8,921 bases of DNA from Lachnospiraceae bacterium (GTDB taxonomy: Bacteria; Bacillota; Clostridia; Lachnospirales; Lachnospiraceae), in the NCBI GenBank assembly GCA_900759225.1, contig CAAEUM010000222.1, forward strand, positions 1 through 8,921, in the 5' to 3' direction. Below are positions 1 to 6,524 of this stretch, piece after piece. The position numbers were made by a program, and so were the translations under genes. Under the pieces are notes generated by a model. It worked only from the letters and a program-made list of their open reading frames with translations, ran no database searches and was not told the origin of the DNA. Numbering within the stretch: position 1 is the first letter of the stretch; every line of letters starts with the position of its first letter.

Positions 1-243
1 TACCGGCAAATACACCTGACCATCCTCATAAATCCCTTTTTCCTCCTGAAGCACATCATCCAAAACCAGCGCAACCTGATTTTCCTTCACACCAAAAAGA
101 GCTGACTTATCCATCATCTCATTGCTTGGCATATATCTGCGCACTGCAAACCATCCCAGCGCTGCTGCTGTCACCAGCACAAACAGCACTGTCAGGATAT
201 TCATAAGACAGCCCCCCCGGTTGTTTCGTTTCCTGCTGTTCAT
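1..243 (-). CDS. Membrane-anchored extracytoplasmic protein, N-terminal part only (runs off the left edge)
   Basis: The first 81 codons are visible, read leftward from the ATG at 243-241. An AGGAGGGG ribosome binding site sits 4 bases before the ATG, and a strong promoter lies upstream. A short basic N-terminus (Arg4, Lys5, Arg6, Arg9) is followed by one hydrophobic helix at about residues 13-34 and then Arg35-Arg36, so the protein is a signal-anchor type with its bulk outside the cell. Residues 40-81 (for example ENQVALVLDDVL, then YEDGQVYLP) resemble from memory the start of large Lachnospiraceae proteins that carry a copper-amine-oxidase-N-like domain before a glycosyl hydrolase family 18 or spore-germination-type hydrolase domain. 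That link is recalled, not shown here, because the catalytic part is off the window. The gene is transcribed separately from the epimerase gene upstream. Confidence 0.7.
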   Translation of the reverse strand, partial: MNSRKRNNRGGCLMNILTVLFVLVTAAALGWFAVRRYMPSNEMMDKSALFGVKENQVALVLDDVLQEEKGIYEDGQVYLPV

Positions 244-323
244 TGACCCCTCCTGCATCTGCAAAAGAAGCGCCGCAAAACCAGTATACTCCGGATTTAC
301 AGCGCCTCTGTTTCGTTATCTTA

Positions 324-353
324 ATTATACATTCGCAGCAGCAGTCTTGTCAA
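324..353 (-). promoter_or_regulatory. Sigma-A promoter for the partial membrane-protein gene
   Basis: On the minus strand TTGACA (353-348) and TATAAT (329-324) are separated by 18 bases. Both hexamers are perfect consensus. Transcription should start near 317, giving a leader of about 74 bases before the ATG at 243. Confidence 0.8.
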
Positions 354-392
354 ACCCTGACTGCTTCTTTTGTCCATACAGTGTGACCCGTT

Positions 393-425
393 CAGCCAGG
401 GGGCATTTTCCCGCCCTCTGAGCTG
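393..425 (-). terminator. Strong stem-loop after the epimerase gene, possible terminator without a U-tract
   Basis: Positions 393-404 pair with 413-425 to give a 12-pair stem with one bulged base (421) and an 8-base loop. Read on the minus strand, one pair (400/417) is an A-C mismatch; on the plus strand it would be a G-U wobble. It lies 11 bases past the epimerase stop and before the next promoter, which fits a transcript end. No run of T follows on either strand, so intrinsic termination is uncertain; it may instead protect an mRNA 3' end. Confidence 0.35.
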
Positions 426-436
426 TTGCCATAGAG

Positions 437-1096
437 TTAAATTTCCCGGATCTCCTTTGCACATTCCGCATAAGATTTTTCCTGGAAAAAGTACATCTGC
501 TTGCCCAAAACATACCCTTCGATCCCGCAATCATGATACAGCATGGAAATCACCCTGCGGTCAGCACCGCCATCCAGGATAATATGGAAATCCTGCTTCT
601 CCTGCTGTCTCAGATCACTGATCTCCTTAAACTTGGGCACCAGATAATCCATAAAATCACGGCCTGCAAAGCCAGGATTTACTCCCATCATCATTACATA
701 CTCACACTGTGGCAGAAGGGGCTTAATGCCGGCAATGCTGGTGCATGGATTTACAACGATCCCCGCCTTCATCCCCAGCCTGTGGATTTTGTCCAGGGTT
801 TCGGAAGGGATCAGCTCTGCCTCCGGATGGATGTACACAATATCAATCCCATGCTGTACCATCATCTCAATATAGCGGCCCGGATTCATGATCATCATAT
901 GGCAGTCGATTGGCTTTTGGGTGTACTTGCGCACCACGTCAATTTCCCGCATGGACATACCGAAGTTTGGAACAAAGGTACCGTCCATCAAATCCAGATG
1001 AAAAATATCAATATCCGATCTATCAATCTCCTGAATCTGTTCCTTTAACCCCTCAACCCCTAGATTTAATATAGACGGGCATAAAATTTTTCTCAT
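437..1096 (-). CDS. Ribulose-phosphate 3-epimerase family protein
   Basis: This 219-residue (beta/alpha)8-barrel protein belongs to the Ribul_P_3_epim family, which interconverts ketose phosphates differing at C3, for example ribulose-5-P and xylulose-5-P or allulose-6-P and fructose-6-P. Visible family motifs, numbered from the chosen start, are CPSILN (6-11), HLDLMDGTFVP (33-43) with likely metal ligands His33 and Asp35, DCHMMI (64-69) with His66, VNPGFAG (139-145) and the catalytic DGG at 175-177. The length is normal for the family. I chose the ATG at 1096 because GGGGGA lies 7 bases before it and the protein begins MRKILCPSILN. An in-frame ATG at 1129 has no ribosome binding site and sits at the predicted transcription start. 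The usual C-terminal GSxxF phosphate-binding loop is replaced by LGKQMYF (197-203), so the exact substrate is open. It stands alone, away from any visible sugar pathway. Confidence 0.85.
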   Translation of the reverse strand: MRKILCPSILNLGVEGLKEQIQEIDRSDIDIFHLDLMDGTFVPNFGMSMREIDVVRKYTQKPIDCHMMIMNPGRYIEMMVQHGIDIVYIHPEAELIPSETLDKIHRLGMKAGIVVNPCTSIAGIKPLLPQCEYVMMMGVNPGFAGRDFMDYLVPKFKEISDLRQQEKQDFHIILDGGADRRVISMLYHDCGIEGYVLGKQMYFFQEKSYAECAKEIREI

Positions 1097-1134
1097 TACA
1101 GTTTCCCCCATATATTTATAATTTGTCATACTGA

Positions 1135-1163
1135 AATATACTCTTAACCTATCACACTTTCAG
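1135..1163 (-). promoter_or_regulatory. Probable promoter for the epimerase gene
   Basis: On the minus strand CTGAAA (1163-1158) and TATATT (1140-1135) are separated by 17 bases. Transcription would start near 1128, just past the upstream in-frame ATG, which supports translation from 1096. The -35 box is only a fair match. An alternative, TTGACG with 17 bases to TAGGTT slightly upstream, has a poor -10. Confidence 0.45.
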
Positions 1164-1192
1164 GAGAGCGTCAAGATTCCTATGAACCTGTG

Positions 1193-1792
1193 TTATTTAA
1201 ACCCCATGATATACTGTTTCAGAATTTCACATCCCTTTTCCTTTAAAGGATATGCTCCCTTATGAAGGCACCAGTCATAAATCAGGCCTCGAGAAAGCGC
1301 CAGAAGCTGTCTCGCGATTTCTGATGCTGACTGGGTAGACGGAAGGGCTTTCACTGACTGTGCCGCCTCTACCTGCTTAATCAGCCCTTTTACAAGCCCC
1401 CTCTCCGGAGACAGGAAAAATTCAGTTCCGTCTGTCAACTGAGCTCGATATACCATTATCATAAGCTCTGCGCCCATATTAACTGCATACTGGAATTGAT
1501 ATCCAATATATTCAAGAATATATTCCAATCCTGCTTTTCCCTCAAAAAGAGGAGTTACCTCCTGCTCAAAATATGCATCACATTGTGCATATCCCTTAAC
1601 AATAATATCTGATTTTCCCTTCATATAATGGTAAAAAGCCCCAGTTGAAACACCTGCTTCCCTGCAGATCATCTGGATCGTCATCTTATCATATCCATAC
1701 TTTATCATTAACTGATATGATACCTCCAAAAGCTTTTTGCTTGTGCGTTCCGCCTGGAGCTGACGGCTTGTTTTCTTCTTCTGCTCATCCAT
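1193..1792 (-). CDS. TetR/AcrR family transcriptional regulator
   Basis: This 199-residue protein has the TetR layout. An N-terminal DNA-binding domain carries a helix-turn-helix at about residues 38-57 (TIQMICREAGVSTGAFYHYM), followed by KGKSDI, a common continuation of the TetR helix 4. Residues from about 65 onward are a helical ligand-binding and dimerisation domain, which is family-specific and gives no ligand. The start at 1792 is preceded by AAGGAGGT about 12 bases upstream, slightly long spacing but a strong match. The gene has its own promoter right after the terminator of the reductase/lipoprotein operon on the same strand. TetR proteins usually repress themselves and neighbouring genes, so control of that operon is a reasonable inference but not shown. 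The inverted repeat at 6269-6286 is a candidate operator. Confidence 0.9.
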   Translation of the reverse strand: MDEQKKKTSRQLQAERTSKKLLEVSYQLMIKYGYDKMTIQMICREAGVSTGAFYHYMKGKSDIIVKGYAQCDAYFEQEVTPLFEGKAGLEYILEYIGYQFQYAVNMGAELMIMVYRAQLTDGTEFFLSPERGLVKGLIKQVEAAQSVKALPSTQSASEIARQLLALSRGLIYDWCLHKGAYPLKEKGCEILKQYIMGFK

Positions 1793-1846
1793 TTTGAACA
1801 GCTACCTCCTTCCTGCTCAATCCATTCTCGTTCAGAGCAGATATAT

Positions 1847-1875
1847 ATTATATATAGAATACAAAAGTTTTTCAA
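1847..1875 (-). promoter_or_regulatory. Sigma-A promoter for the TetR gene
   Basis: On the minus strand TTGAAA (1875-1870) and TATAAT (1852-1847) are separated by 17 bases, giving a predicted start near 1840 and a leader of about 48 bases. The -10 region sits in an AT-rich, partly palindromic stretch at 1841-1857 that could also bind a dimeric regulator. The -35 box begins one base after the T-run of the preceding terminator. Confidence 0.75.
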
Positions 1876-1876
1876 G

Positions 1877-1909
1877 AAAAAAGAGGGAGCAAAGAACTCC
1901 CCCCTCTCT
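1877..1909 (-). terminator. Intrinsic terminator of the reductase/lipoprotein operon
   Basis: Read on the minus strand, the arm at 1909-1897 (AGAGAGGGGGGAG) pairs with CTCCCTCT from 1889, with G-U wobbles in the outer part. The loop is 7 bases (1896-1890), and a run of six T follows at 1882-1877. It starts about 10 bases past the lipoprotein stop codon, as expected for a Rho-independent terminator. Confidence 0.85.
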
Positions 1910-1919
1910 CTTACAGAAA

Positions 1920-4247
1920 TCAATTATCAATCGTAATTTTGGCTCCTCCAATCCCTGATTCTCCTGCCAGGGCATAAAACATATACAGCTGATCTCCATC
2001 CTTAAAAATATACGGATCCCGGAGCTGGTTTACATGGCCATACGCAGTACTCCGTATAGACGGTTCAATCGGGGCGTCTGCGCCTTCCCAGTCAAATTCC
2101 GGCCTCATTATTTCGATTGGAGCAGATGGAACCCACTGTGTCCAATCTCCGGAAATATCCACCGCACTTACATAAATCACCTCCGGAGCATCTCCTACCT
2201 GAGTAAAGAATATATATAACATATCTCCGTCCAGATACAGCGCATGATGTCTCATATTTGGATGGAATAACTTCGGCCCTTTTTCAAAACCTGTGATTCC
2301 ATCCTTAGAGCGGTACAGCTGACCCGGCATAGACATGCCGTAAACATATCCGTCATGCTTGAAAAGCTTCAAATAAGAAGTGCTTAAATCCTCTCCGCTG
2401 TCTTTCTCAAAATGAATACCGTCTTCCGATGCGGCTACACGTGTCGTCTGTACCGCTACATCTGACAGACCATGAAAATAAAGAAGAATCCGTTTATTCT
2501 CTTCATCTACTACTGCCTCCGGTGAAGCGATATGAGGGCAGGTTGCCTCCTGCGTAAGGTCATGTGCAACCTTGCTCTCCGGATCCAGCCCCAGTTTTTT
2601 TGCCATCTGCGGAAGTGCAGCCTCCTGCTCCGGGGTAAGGACAGGTGGTTCCTGCAGGAAGGTAGTCTGTGACAGCTTGATGGCTCCATCCGAATAAATT
2701 TTCCATGGCCCCTTTAAATCATCTGCATAGGCCAGTTTAATGCGATCACCCTTATGATCAGCAAAATACATATAATAGGTTCCCAGCGGGTCTTCCACCC
2801 ATTCAGGTACACGGATCACTGCCGGCCCCTGTATATTTTCCGGAAGGCTCTCATCCATCTCCGGATAAATAAGCGGCCCGTCTGACAGGCGCTCTACGGT
2901 AACCGTCGGTGTCAGACCGTCTGTTTCCATGATCTTTCTCAAAAGTTCAAGAGAATCCTCACCGATTTTCTGTAACTTGGAGGCATCAATCCCATCTGCC
3001 TTGTCCTGAGCAGTATGGAAATATAAATTTGCTCCAAAAAATCCAAAGGTAGGATAACCATCATTTATAATTTTTCCAAGTTCGCTCTGAAGCAGTTTGC
3101 CCTGGGAAGCCTGAACAGTAATTTCATCTCCCTCAAAAAAAGAACGAACCGTCTCTGTCAGATATGGACTGCTTCCTACAAACTGGTATCCCTCAGAAAT
3201 GGCCTCCTTTGCTCCAATGCCAGAACCTAAATGAAGCCATATTAACGTATCCTCCGGAGAAGGAAGCTTTTCCTCATAAGCCTCTGCTCCCATGAAATCA
3301 AGCTCATGACCTGTTGTTCCAAGGAACAGATAGTTGTAATCCGATGACAGGGCTGGGATATATTTTGCCATTTCCAAAAACAGTCCTACGCCTCCGCCTC
3401 GTTCTGCATGACAGGTAAACCATCCACTAATTGGCGTTGTAACGATCACCCAACGGTCAGAACCATGATCTGAGACTGCTGCAACATTCGCTGTCTTTGC
3501 ATCCTCTTTTACACTTCCCGTCAGCAAAACCTTTGCTTCCGTTCCTTTCTTTGCCTCCTCCAAAAGATATTCTCTTTTCTCCGAGGGAGCGATCACACAG
3601 GGAAGAGGCAGTTCCTTCTGCTCATATGTATCTACTGCATTCTGAGCGCTGACCAGTCCAGTCGTGTGCTCCACAATTGCAATAACCGCCTTTGCCCCAC
3701 GTTCCCTGCATTCTTGAGCGATTTCTGAGATATCAGAAACAGCAGCCATTTCCGGAACCTCATACACCACAACACTTCCGTCCATTTTTCCGGTTTCACT
3801 ATAAAGGGCCATAGATCCGGCTACGCCTTCATCCCCGGTAGTAAGCGGAAACCAATAGGGAAATGCCTCCATAGATGTTTCTCCTACCGAAACAGAACAT
3901 TGATCCAGTTCAAACTGGCGAAACGGAATTTCATCCATTTGAACTGTAAAACCGGATTTTTCCAATTCTTCAGCCATCCATTGTGCAGCCTCCAGCTGAC
4001 TCTCGGTTCCCGTTCTTTTAATTCCAAAATCTGTATAAGCATTTGCGTACTGAAGTGCTTCTTCTCCTGAAAATACAGCCTCTTCCTCTGACTTTTCCTC
4101 CGCATCTGTTTCCTTGGATGCTTCCGAAACCGTTTCTTCTGCCTGCACTGTTTCTGTCACCTTATCCTGTTCCTTCTGACTTCCGCAGCCGGCCAGCAGC
4201 ATCGACAGCAAAACAGCTGTCCCTATCCATCGTTTTGATGTTTTCAT
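1920..4247 (-). CDS. Lipoprotein: degenerate M28-peptidase-like domain fused to a GH43-like beta-propeller
   Basis: This 775-residue exported lipoprotein has a signal peptide with lipobox LLAGC (lipidated Cys21), then an acidic Glu/Ser/Thr-rich linker to about 58. Residues about 60-445 follow the M28 aminopeptidase plan with an inserted PA-like domain (about 130-245). The usual zinc-site motifs are altered: the AHxD segment reads TTPISGW (270-276), the DNASG segment AERGGG (281-286), the catalytic EE pair His314-Glu315, and the next metal Asp is His339. The terminal His is kept in FHTAQD (410-415). Residues about 455-775 look like a five-bladed propeller of the GH43/GH32 kind, with repeated blade motifs such as YYMYFADHKGDRI, ILLYFHG, LYIFFTQVGD and LYMFYALAGE. 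GGGAGA lies 7 bases before the ATG. The gene is 19 bases after the flavoprotein gene, in one operon. Catalysis by either domain is unproven; a binding role is possible. Confidence 0.75.
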   Translation of the reverse strand: MKTSKRWIGTAVLLSMLLAGCGSQKEQDKVTETVQAEETVSEASKETDAEEKSEEEAVFSGEEALQYANAYTDFGIKRTGTESQLEAAQWMAEELEKSGFTVQMDEIPFRQFELDQCSVSVGETSMEAFPYWFPLTTGDEGVAGSMALYSETGKMDGSVVVYEVPEMAAVSDISEIAQECRERGAKAVIAIVEHTTGLVSAQNAVDTYEQKELPLPCVIAPSEKREYLLEEAKKGTEAKVLLTGSVKEDAKTANVAAVSDHGSDRWVIVTTPISGWFTCHAERGGGVGLFLEMAKYIPALSSDYNYLFLGTTGHELDFMGAEAYEEKLPSPEDTLIWLHLGSGIGAKEAISEGYQFVGSSPYLTETVRSFFEGDEITVQASQGKLLQSELGKIINDGYPTFGFFGANLYFHTAQDKADGIDASKLQKIGEDSLELLRKIMETDGLTPTVTVERLSDGPLIYPEMDESLPENIQGPAVIRVPEWVEDPLGTYYMYFADHKGDRIKLAYADDLKGPWKIYSDGAIKLSQTTFLQEPPVLTPEQEAALPQMAKKLGLDPESKVAHDLTQEATCPHIASPEAVVDEENKRILLYFHGLSDVAVQTTRVAASEDGIHFEKDSGEDLSTSYLKLFKHDGYVYGMSMPGQLYRSKDGITGFEKGPKLFHPNMRHHALYLDGDMLYIFFTQVGDAPEVIYVSAVDISGDWTQWVPSAPIEIMRPEFDWEGADAPIEPSIRSTAYGHVNQLRDPYIFKDGDQLYMFYALAGESGIGGAKITIDN

Positions 4248-4266
4248 CGTACCGTCTCCCTAATTT

Positions 4267-6249
4267 TTAAATACTTCTTGCTACCTCATAACCATCCCAG
4301 ACTGCATGCATGATATTACTTACATGACGGCAATCACCTATACGGTAAACCTTAACCGGAAGCGCCTCGATCTCTTTCAAGCCATCTACGCGGCTTCTGA
4401 AACCAATCGCCAGCACAACGCTGTCAGCAGGTATTGTCCGTATGCCGGAAGCATTTTCGACTGCAACGCCGTTCTCCTCAATCGAAGTTACTTTTGTGGA
4501 AGTCAAAACCTCTACTCCATTATAGGCAAGAAGATGCTTTAGCATATCATAATTCATAAACGGCATACCATGAGGACCACCCAAAATATCAGGCATCATC
4601 TCTATTACAGTCACACTCTTTCCCATCTGCCTCAGCCAGAGCGCAGTTTCACAGCCTACCAGACCTCCGCCGATCACAACAACCTCTGAACCAGCCTGCA
4701 CTTTCCCATTTAAAAGTTCCGTAGCTAAAAGCTGTCTGTTCTTTGTTCCAAAATCAGGAATGATCGGGCTGGAGCCTACAGCAGCAATAACACAATCAAA
4801 ATCACCCTTTTCAACAAAAGCTGCATCTGCCTTTGTATTCATCAGTATCTTCACATTCAGTTTTTCAAGCTGCTTCTCATACCACTGGACAAGCCTGTGA
4901 TCATAACGTTTAAAGGACGGTACACCACCTGGGATCAGATTTCCGCCTAAACGGTCTAATGCCTCTGCCAGAATTACTCTGTGTCCTCTTAAGGCAGCTG
5001 TCCGCGCCGCTTCCATACCTCCGGGGCCTCCTCCGATGACCAGTACGGATTTCTCAGTCTGTGCCTTTTCAATCCCATAACGTGCTTCCCTGCCGCAGGC
5101 TGGATTCACTGCACAGGATAAAGCTTTTCCTTCTGCAATACGCCCCATACAGCCATCATGACATGAAAGGCATGGGCGGATATCCTCCATGTGACCGGTC
5201 TTTATCTTATCCACCAGATACGGATCAGCTAACAGCGGCCGGCCATAAGAAACAATATCACAGCAGCCGTTCAGAGCATCCATTGCGATCTCCGGATCAT
5301 CCAGCCTTCCGGCCAAAATAACAGGAACGTCCACTGCATTTTTCACCATGCGTCCAAATTCACGATACATGCCATCCTCAAAATACATTGGCGGATGATT
5401 CCAGAACCACGAATCATAGGTTCCTGCGTCTACATTCAACGCATCATATCCTGCTTCCACCAGAATTTTAGCAGCTTCAATTCCTTCCTCATAATCCTTG
5501 CCGTATTCTTCAAATTTCTCTCCTGGCAAAGCCCCGTCTCTGAGGCCCTTCATAAAGCTCTTTACACTGTAACGAATTGAAACAGGGAAGTCCTCCCCAC
5601 AAGCCTGCTTAATTGCCTTTACAATATCTGTTGCAATCTTTAACCGTCCCCTTAAGTCTCCGCCATATTCATCCGTCCTGTGATTAAAAGCAGAAATTGC
5701 AAACTGATCTAACAGATATCCTTCATGGACTGCATGAATCTCCACACCGTCAAAGCCTGCTTTTTTCGCCACAGCAGCAGAAATTGCAAAATCTCTGATA
5801 AGCTTCTCAATTTCTTCCTTTGTCATCTCCCGGTGCTCCATCCGAGGATCAAAACGATTTGTAGCAGCCGAAGGCGCAATCGCCTTTTTGGCAAAACCCG
5901 GCAATGCAGAGCGTCCCAACCCGCCTGTAATCTGGAAAAAGATTTTACAATCATAAGAATGTATCTTTTCTACCATAGGCGCTGTCGTAACATTGAACAT
6001 AAGAGGGTTATAAGAAGCACATGGAGTGGCTAATGCCGGTATTTCTTCATAATTTGCAAAACAGATGCCCGTAATAATAAGCCCAACCCCGCCCTTGGCT
6101 CTTTCAATATAATAGTTTTGGGCATCTTCATTTAATCCGCCCCAAGGATCTGAATATCCTACCAGCCCCATTGGTGCCATAGATGTCCTGTTTTTCAGCC
6201 GAAGCTTACCAATTGATACAGGTTCAAATAACTTACTATAGTCCTTCAT
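4267..6249 (-). CDS. NADH:flavin oxidoreductase, FadH/BaiCD-like (FMN, 4Fe-4S, FAD)
   Basis: This 660-residue cytoplasmic enzyme has the domain order of 2,4-dienoyl-CoA reductase (FadH), trimethylamine dehydrogenase and clostridial BaiCD/BaiH ene-reductases. Residues about 5-345 form the old-yellow-enzyme barrel that binds FMN, including MAPMG (24-28), IHAVHEGYLLDQF (171-183) with the likely proton donor Tyr178, and NHRTDEYGG (189-197). Cysteines 360, 363, 367 and 379 (CX2CX3CX11C) match the 4Fe-4S site. The FAD Rossmann motif GGGPGG is at 406-411 and the NAD(P)H motif GGGLVG at 527-532. All expected cofactor motifs are present, so it should be active. The family reduces activated C=C bonds of enoyl-CoAs, bile-acid intermediates or plant phenolics; the substrate cannot be read from sequence. 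AGGAGA precedes the ATG. It is the first gene of the operon, followed by the lipoprotein. Confidence 0.9.
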   Translation of the reverse strand: MKDYSKLFEPVSIGKLRLKNRTSMAPMGLVGYSDPWGGLNEDAQNYYIERAKGGVGLIITGICFANYEEIPALATPCASYNPLMFNVTTAPMVEKIHSYDCKIFFQITGGLGRSALPGFAKKAIAPSAATNRFDPRMEHREMTKEEIEKLIRDFAISAAVAKKAGFDGVEIHAVHEGYLLDQFAISAFNHRTDEYGGDLRGRLKIATDIVKAIKQACGEDFPVSIRYSVKSFMKGLRDGALPGEKFEEYGKDYEEGIEAAKILVEAGYDALNVDAGTYDSWFWNHPPMYFEDGMYREFGRMVKNAVDVPVILAGRLDDPEIAMDALNGCCDIVSYGRPLLADPYLVDKIKTGHMEDIRPCLSCHDGCMGRIAEGKALSCAVNPACGREARYGIEKAQTEKSVLVIGGGPGGMEAARTAALRGHRVILAEALDRLGGNLIPGGVPSFKRYDHRLVQWYEKQLEKLNVKILMNTKADAAFVEKGDFDCVIAAVGSSPIIPDFGTKNRQLLATELLNGKVQAGSEVVVIGGGLVGCETALWLRQMGKSVTVIEMMPDILGGPHGMPFMNYDMLKHLLAYNGVEVLTSTKVTSIEENGVAVENASGIRTIPADSVVLAIGFRSRVDGLKEIEALPVKVYRIGDCRHVSNIMHAVWDGYEVARSI

Positions 6250-6268
6250 ACCGTTCTCCTTTCATTTT

Positions 6269-6286
6269 TGCATTTTACATAATGCA
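6269..6286. promoter_or_regulatory. Inverted repeat in the flavoprotein leader, candidate TetR operator
   Basis: TGCATT (6269-6274) and AATGCA (6281-6286) form an inverted repeat with a 6-base centre. The right half is also part of the perfect 8-base palindrome AATGCATT (6281-6288), so TGCATT occurs twice in direct orientation as well. It lies between the predicted transcription start near 6301 and the ribosome binding site, a position where a repressor could block the operon. A further AATGCA is at 6368-6373. Assignment to the TetR protein is inference. Confidence 0.35.
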
Positions 6287-6307
6287 TTCGGTGAATTTGT
6301 TATGTTA

Positions 6308-6336
6308 ATAATAGCACTGTTCCTGTCCCATGTCAA
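6308..6336 (-). promoter_or_regulatory. Sigma-A promoter of the flavoprotein/lipoprotein operon
   Basis: On the minus strand TTGACA (6336-6331) and TATTAT (6313-6308) are separated by exactly 17 bases. Transcription should start near 6301, giving a leader of about 50 bases that includes the inverted repeat at 6269-6286 and the AGGAGA ribosome binding site. Confidence 0.8.
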
Positions 6337-6443
6337 TTTATTTGTTAAATAATACACAATTATAATCAATGCACTATATAATGCTATATACCCACATTCT
6401 AAATCCTGTACTCTATATCGACCATAGACAAGCCCAGGCATTT

Positions 6444-6464
6444 AGAGTAAACTCTTTTTAAGAG
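6444..6464. repeat. Two overlapping inverted repeats upstream of the kinase gene
   Basis: AGAGT-AA-ACTCT (6444-6455) and CTCTT-TTT-AAGAG (6452-6464) share the middle CTCT arm, so only one hairpin can form at a time. They occupy the -35 zone of the possible extended -10 promoter just downstream, a typical operator position. A regulatory role is inference. Confidence 0.3.
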
Positions 6465-6465
6465 A

Positions 6466-6474
6466 TGGTATTAT
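6466..6474 (+). promoter_or_regulatory. Possible extended -10 promoter for the kinase gene
   Basis: TGGTATTAT matches the extended -10 pattern TGnTATAAT with one mismatch. No good -35 box lies 16-18 bases upstream. The predicted start near 6481 falls right at the AGGAGGG ribosome binding site (6482-6488), leaving almost no leader, so this promoter is tentative. Perfect TATAAT hexamers at 6361 and 6377 on the plus strand lack a suitable -35 box. Confidence 0.3.
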
Positions 6475-6524
6475 TATAGAAAGGAGGGATAACGAGGAAC
6501 CGTATTTTATTTGGAAAATACCGC

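Noticed and set aside
122..421. 99-codon plus-strand open frame at the left edge
   Set aside because: It runs antisense to the membrane-protein start and across a minus-strand promoter, and has no ribosome binding site.
533..1048. 171-codon plus-strand open frame
   Set aside because: It is antisense to the epimerase gene, has no ribosome binding site, and its composition (many His, Ile, Asn) is that of a shadow frame.
1097..1129. Longer epimerase start at the ATG at 1129
   Set aside because: No ribosome binding site, added residues do not match the family, and the predicted transcript begins at about 1128.
5725..6033. 102-codon plus-strand open frame
   Set aside because: It lies antisense within the flavoprotein gene, whose motifs are intact on the other strand.
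6361..6382. Two perfect plus-strand TATAAT hexamers (6361 and 6377) as kinase promoters
   Set aside because: No acceptable -35 box at 16-18 bases; the region is AT-rich, so chance matches are expected.
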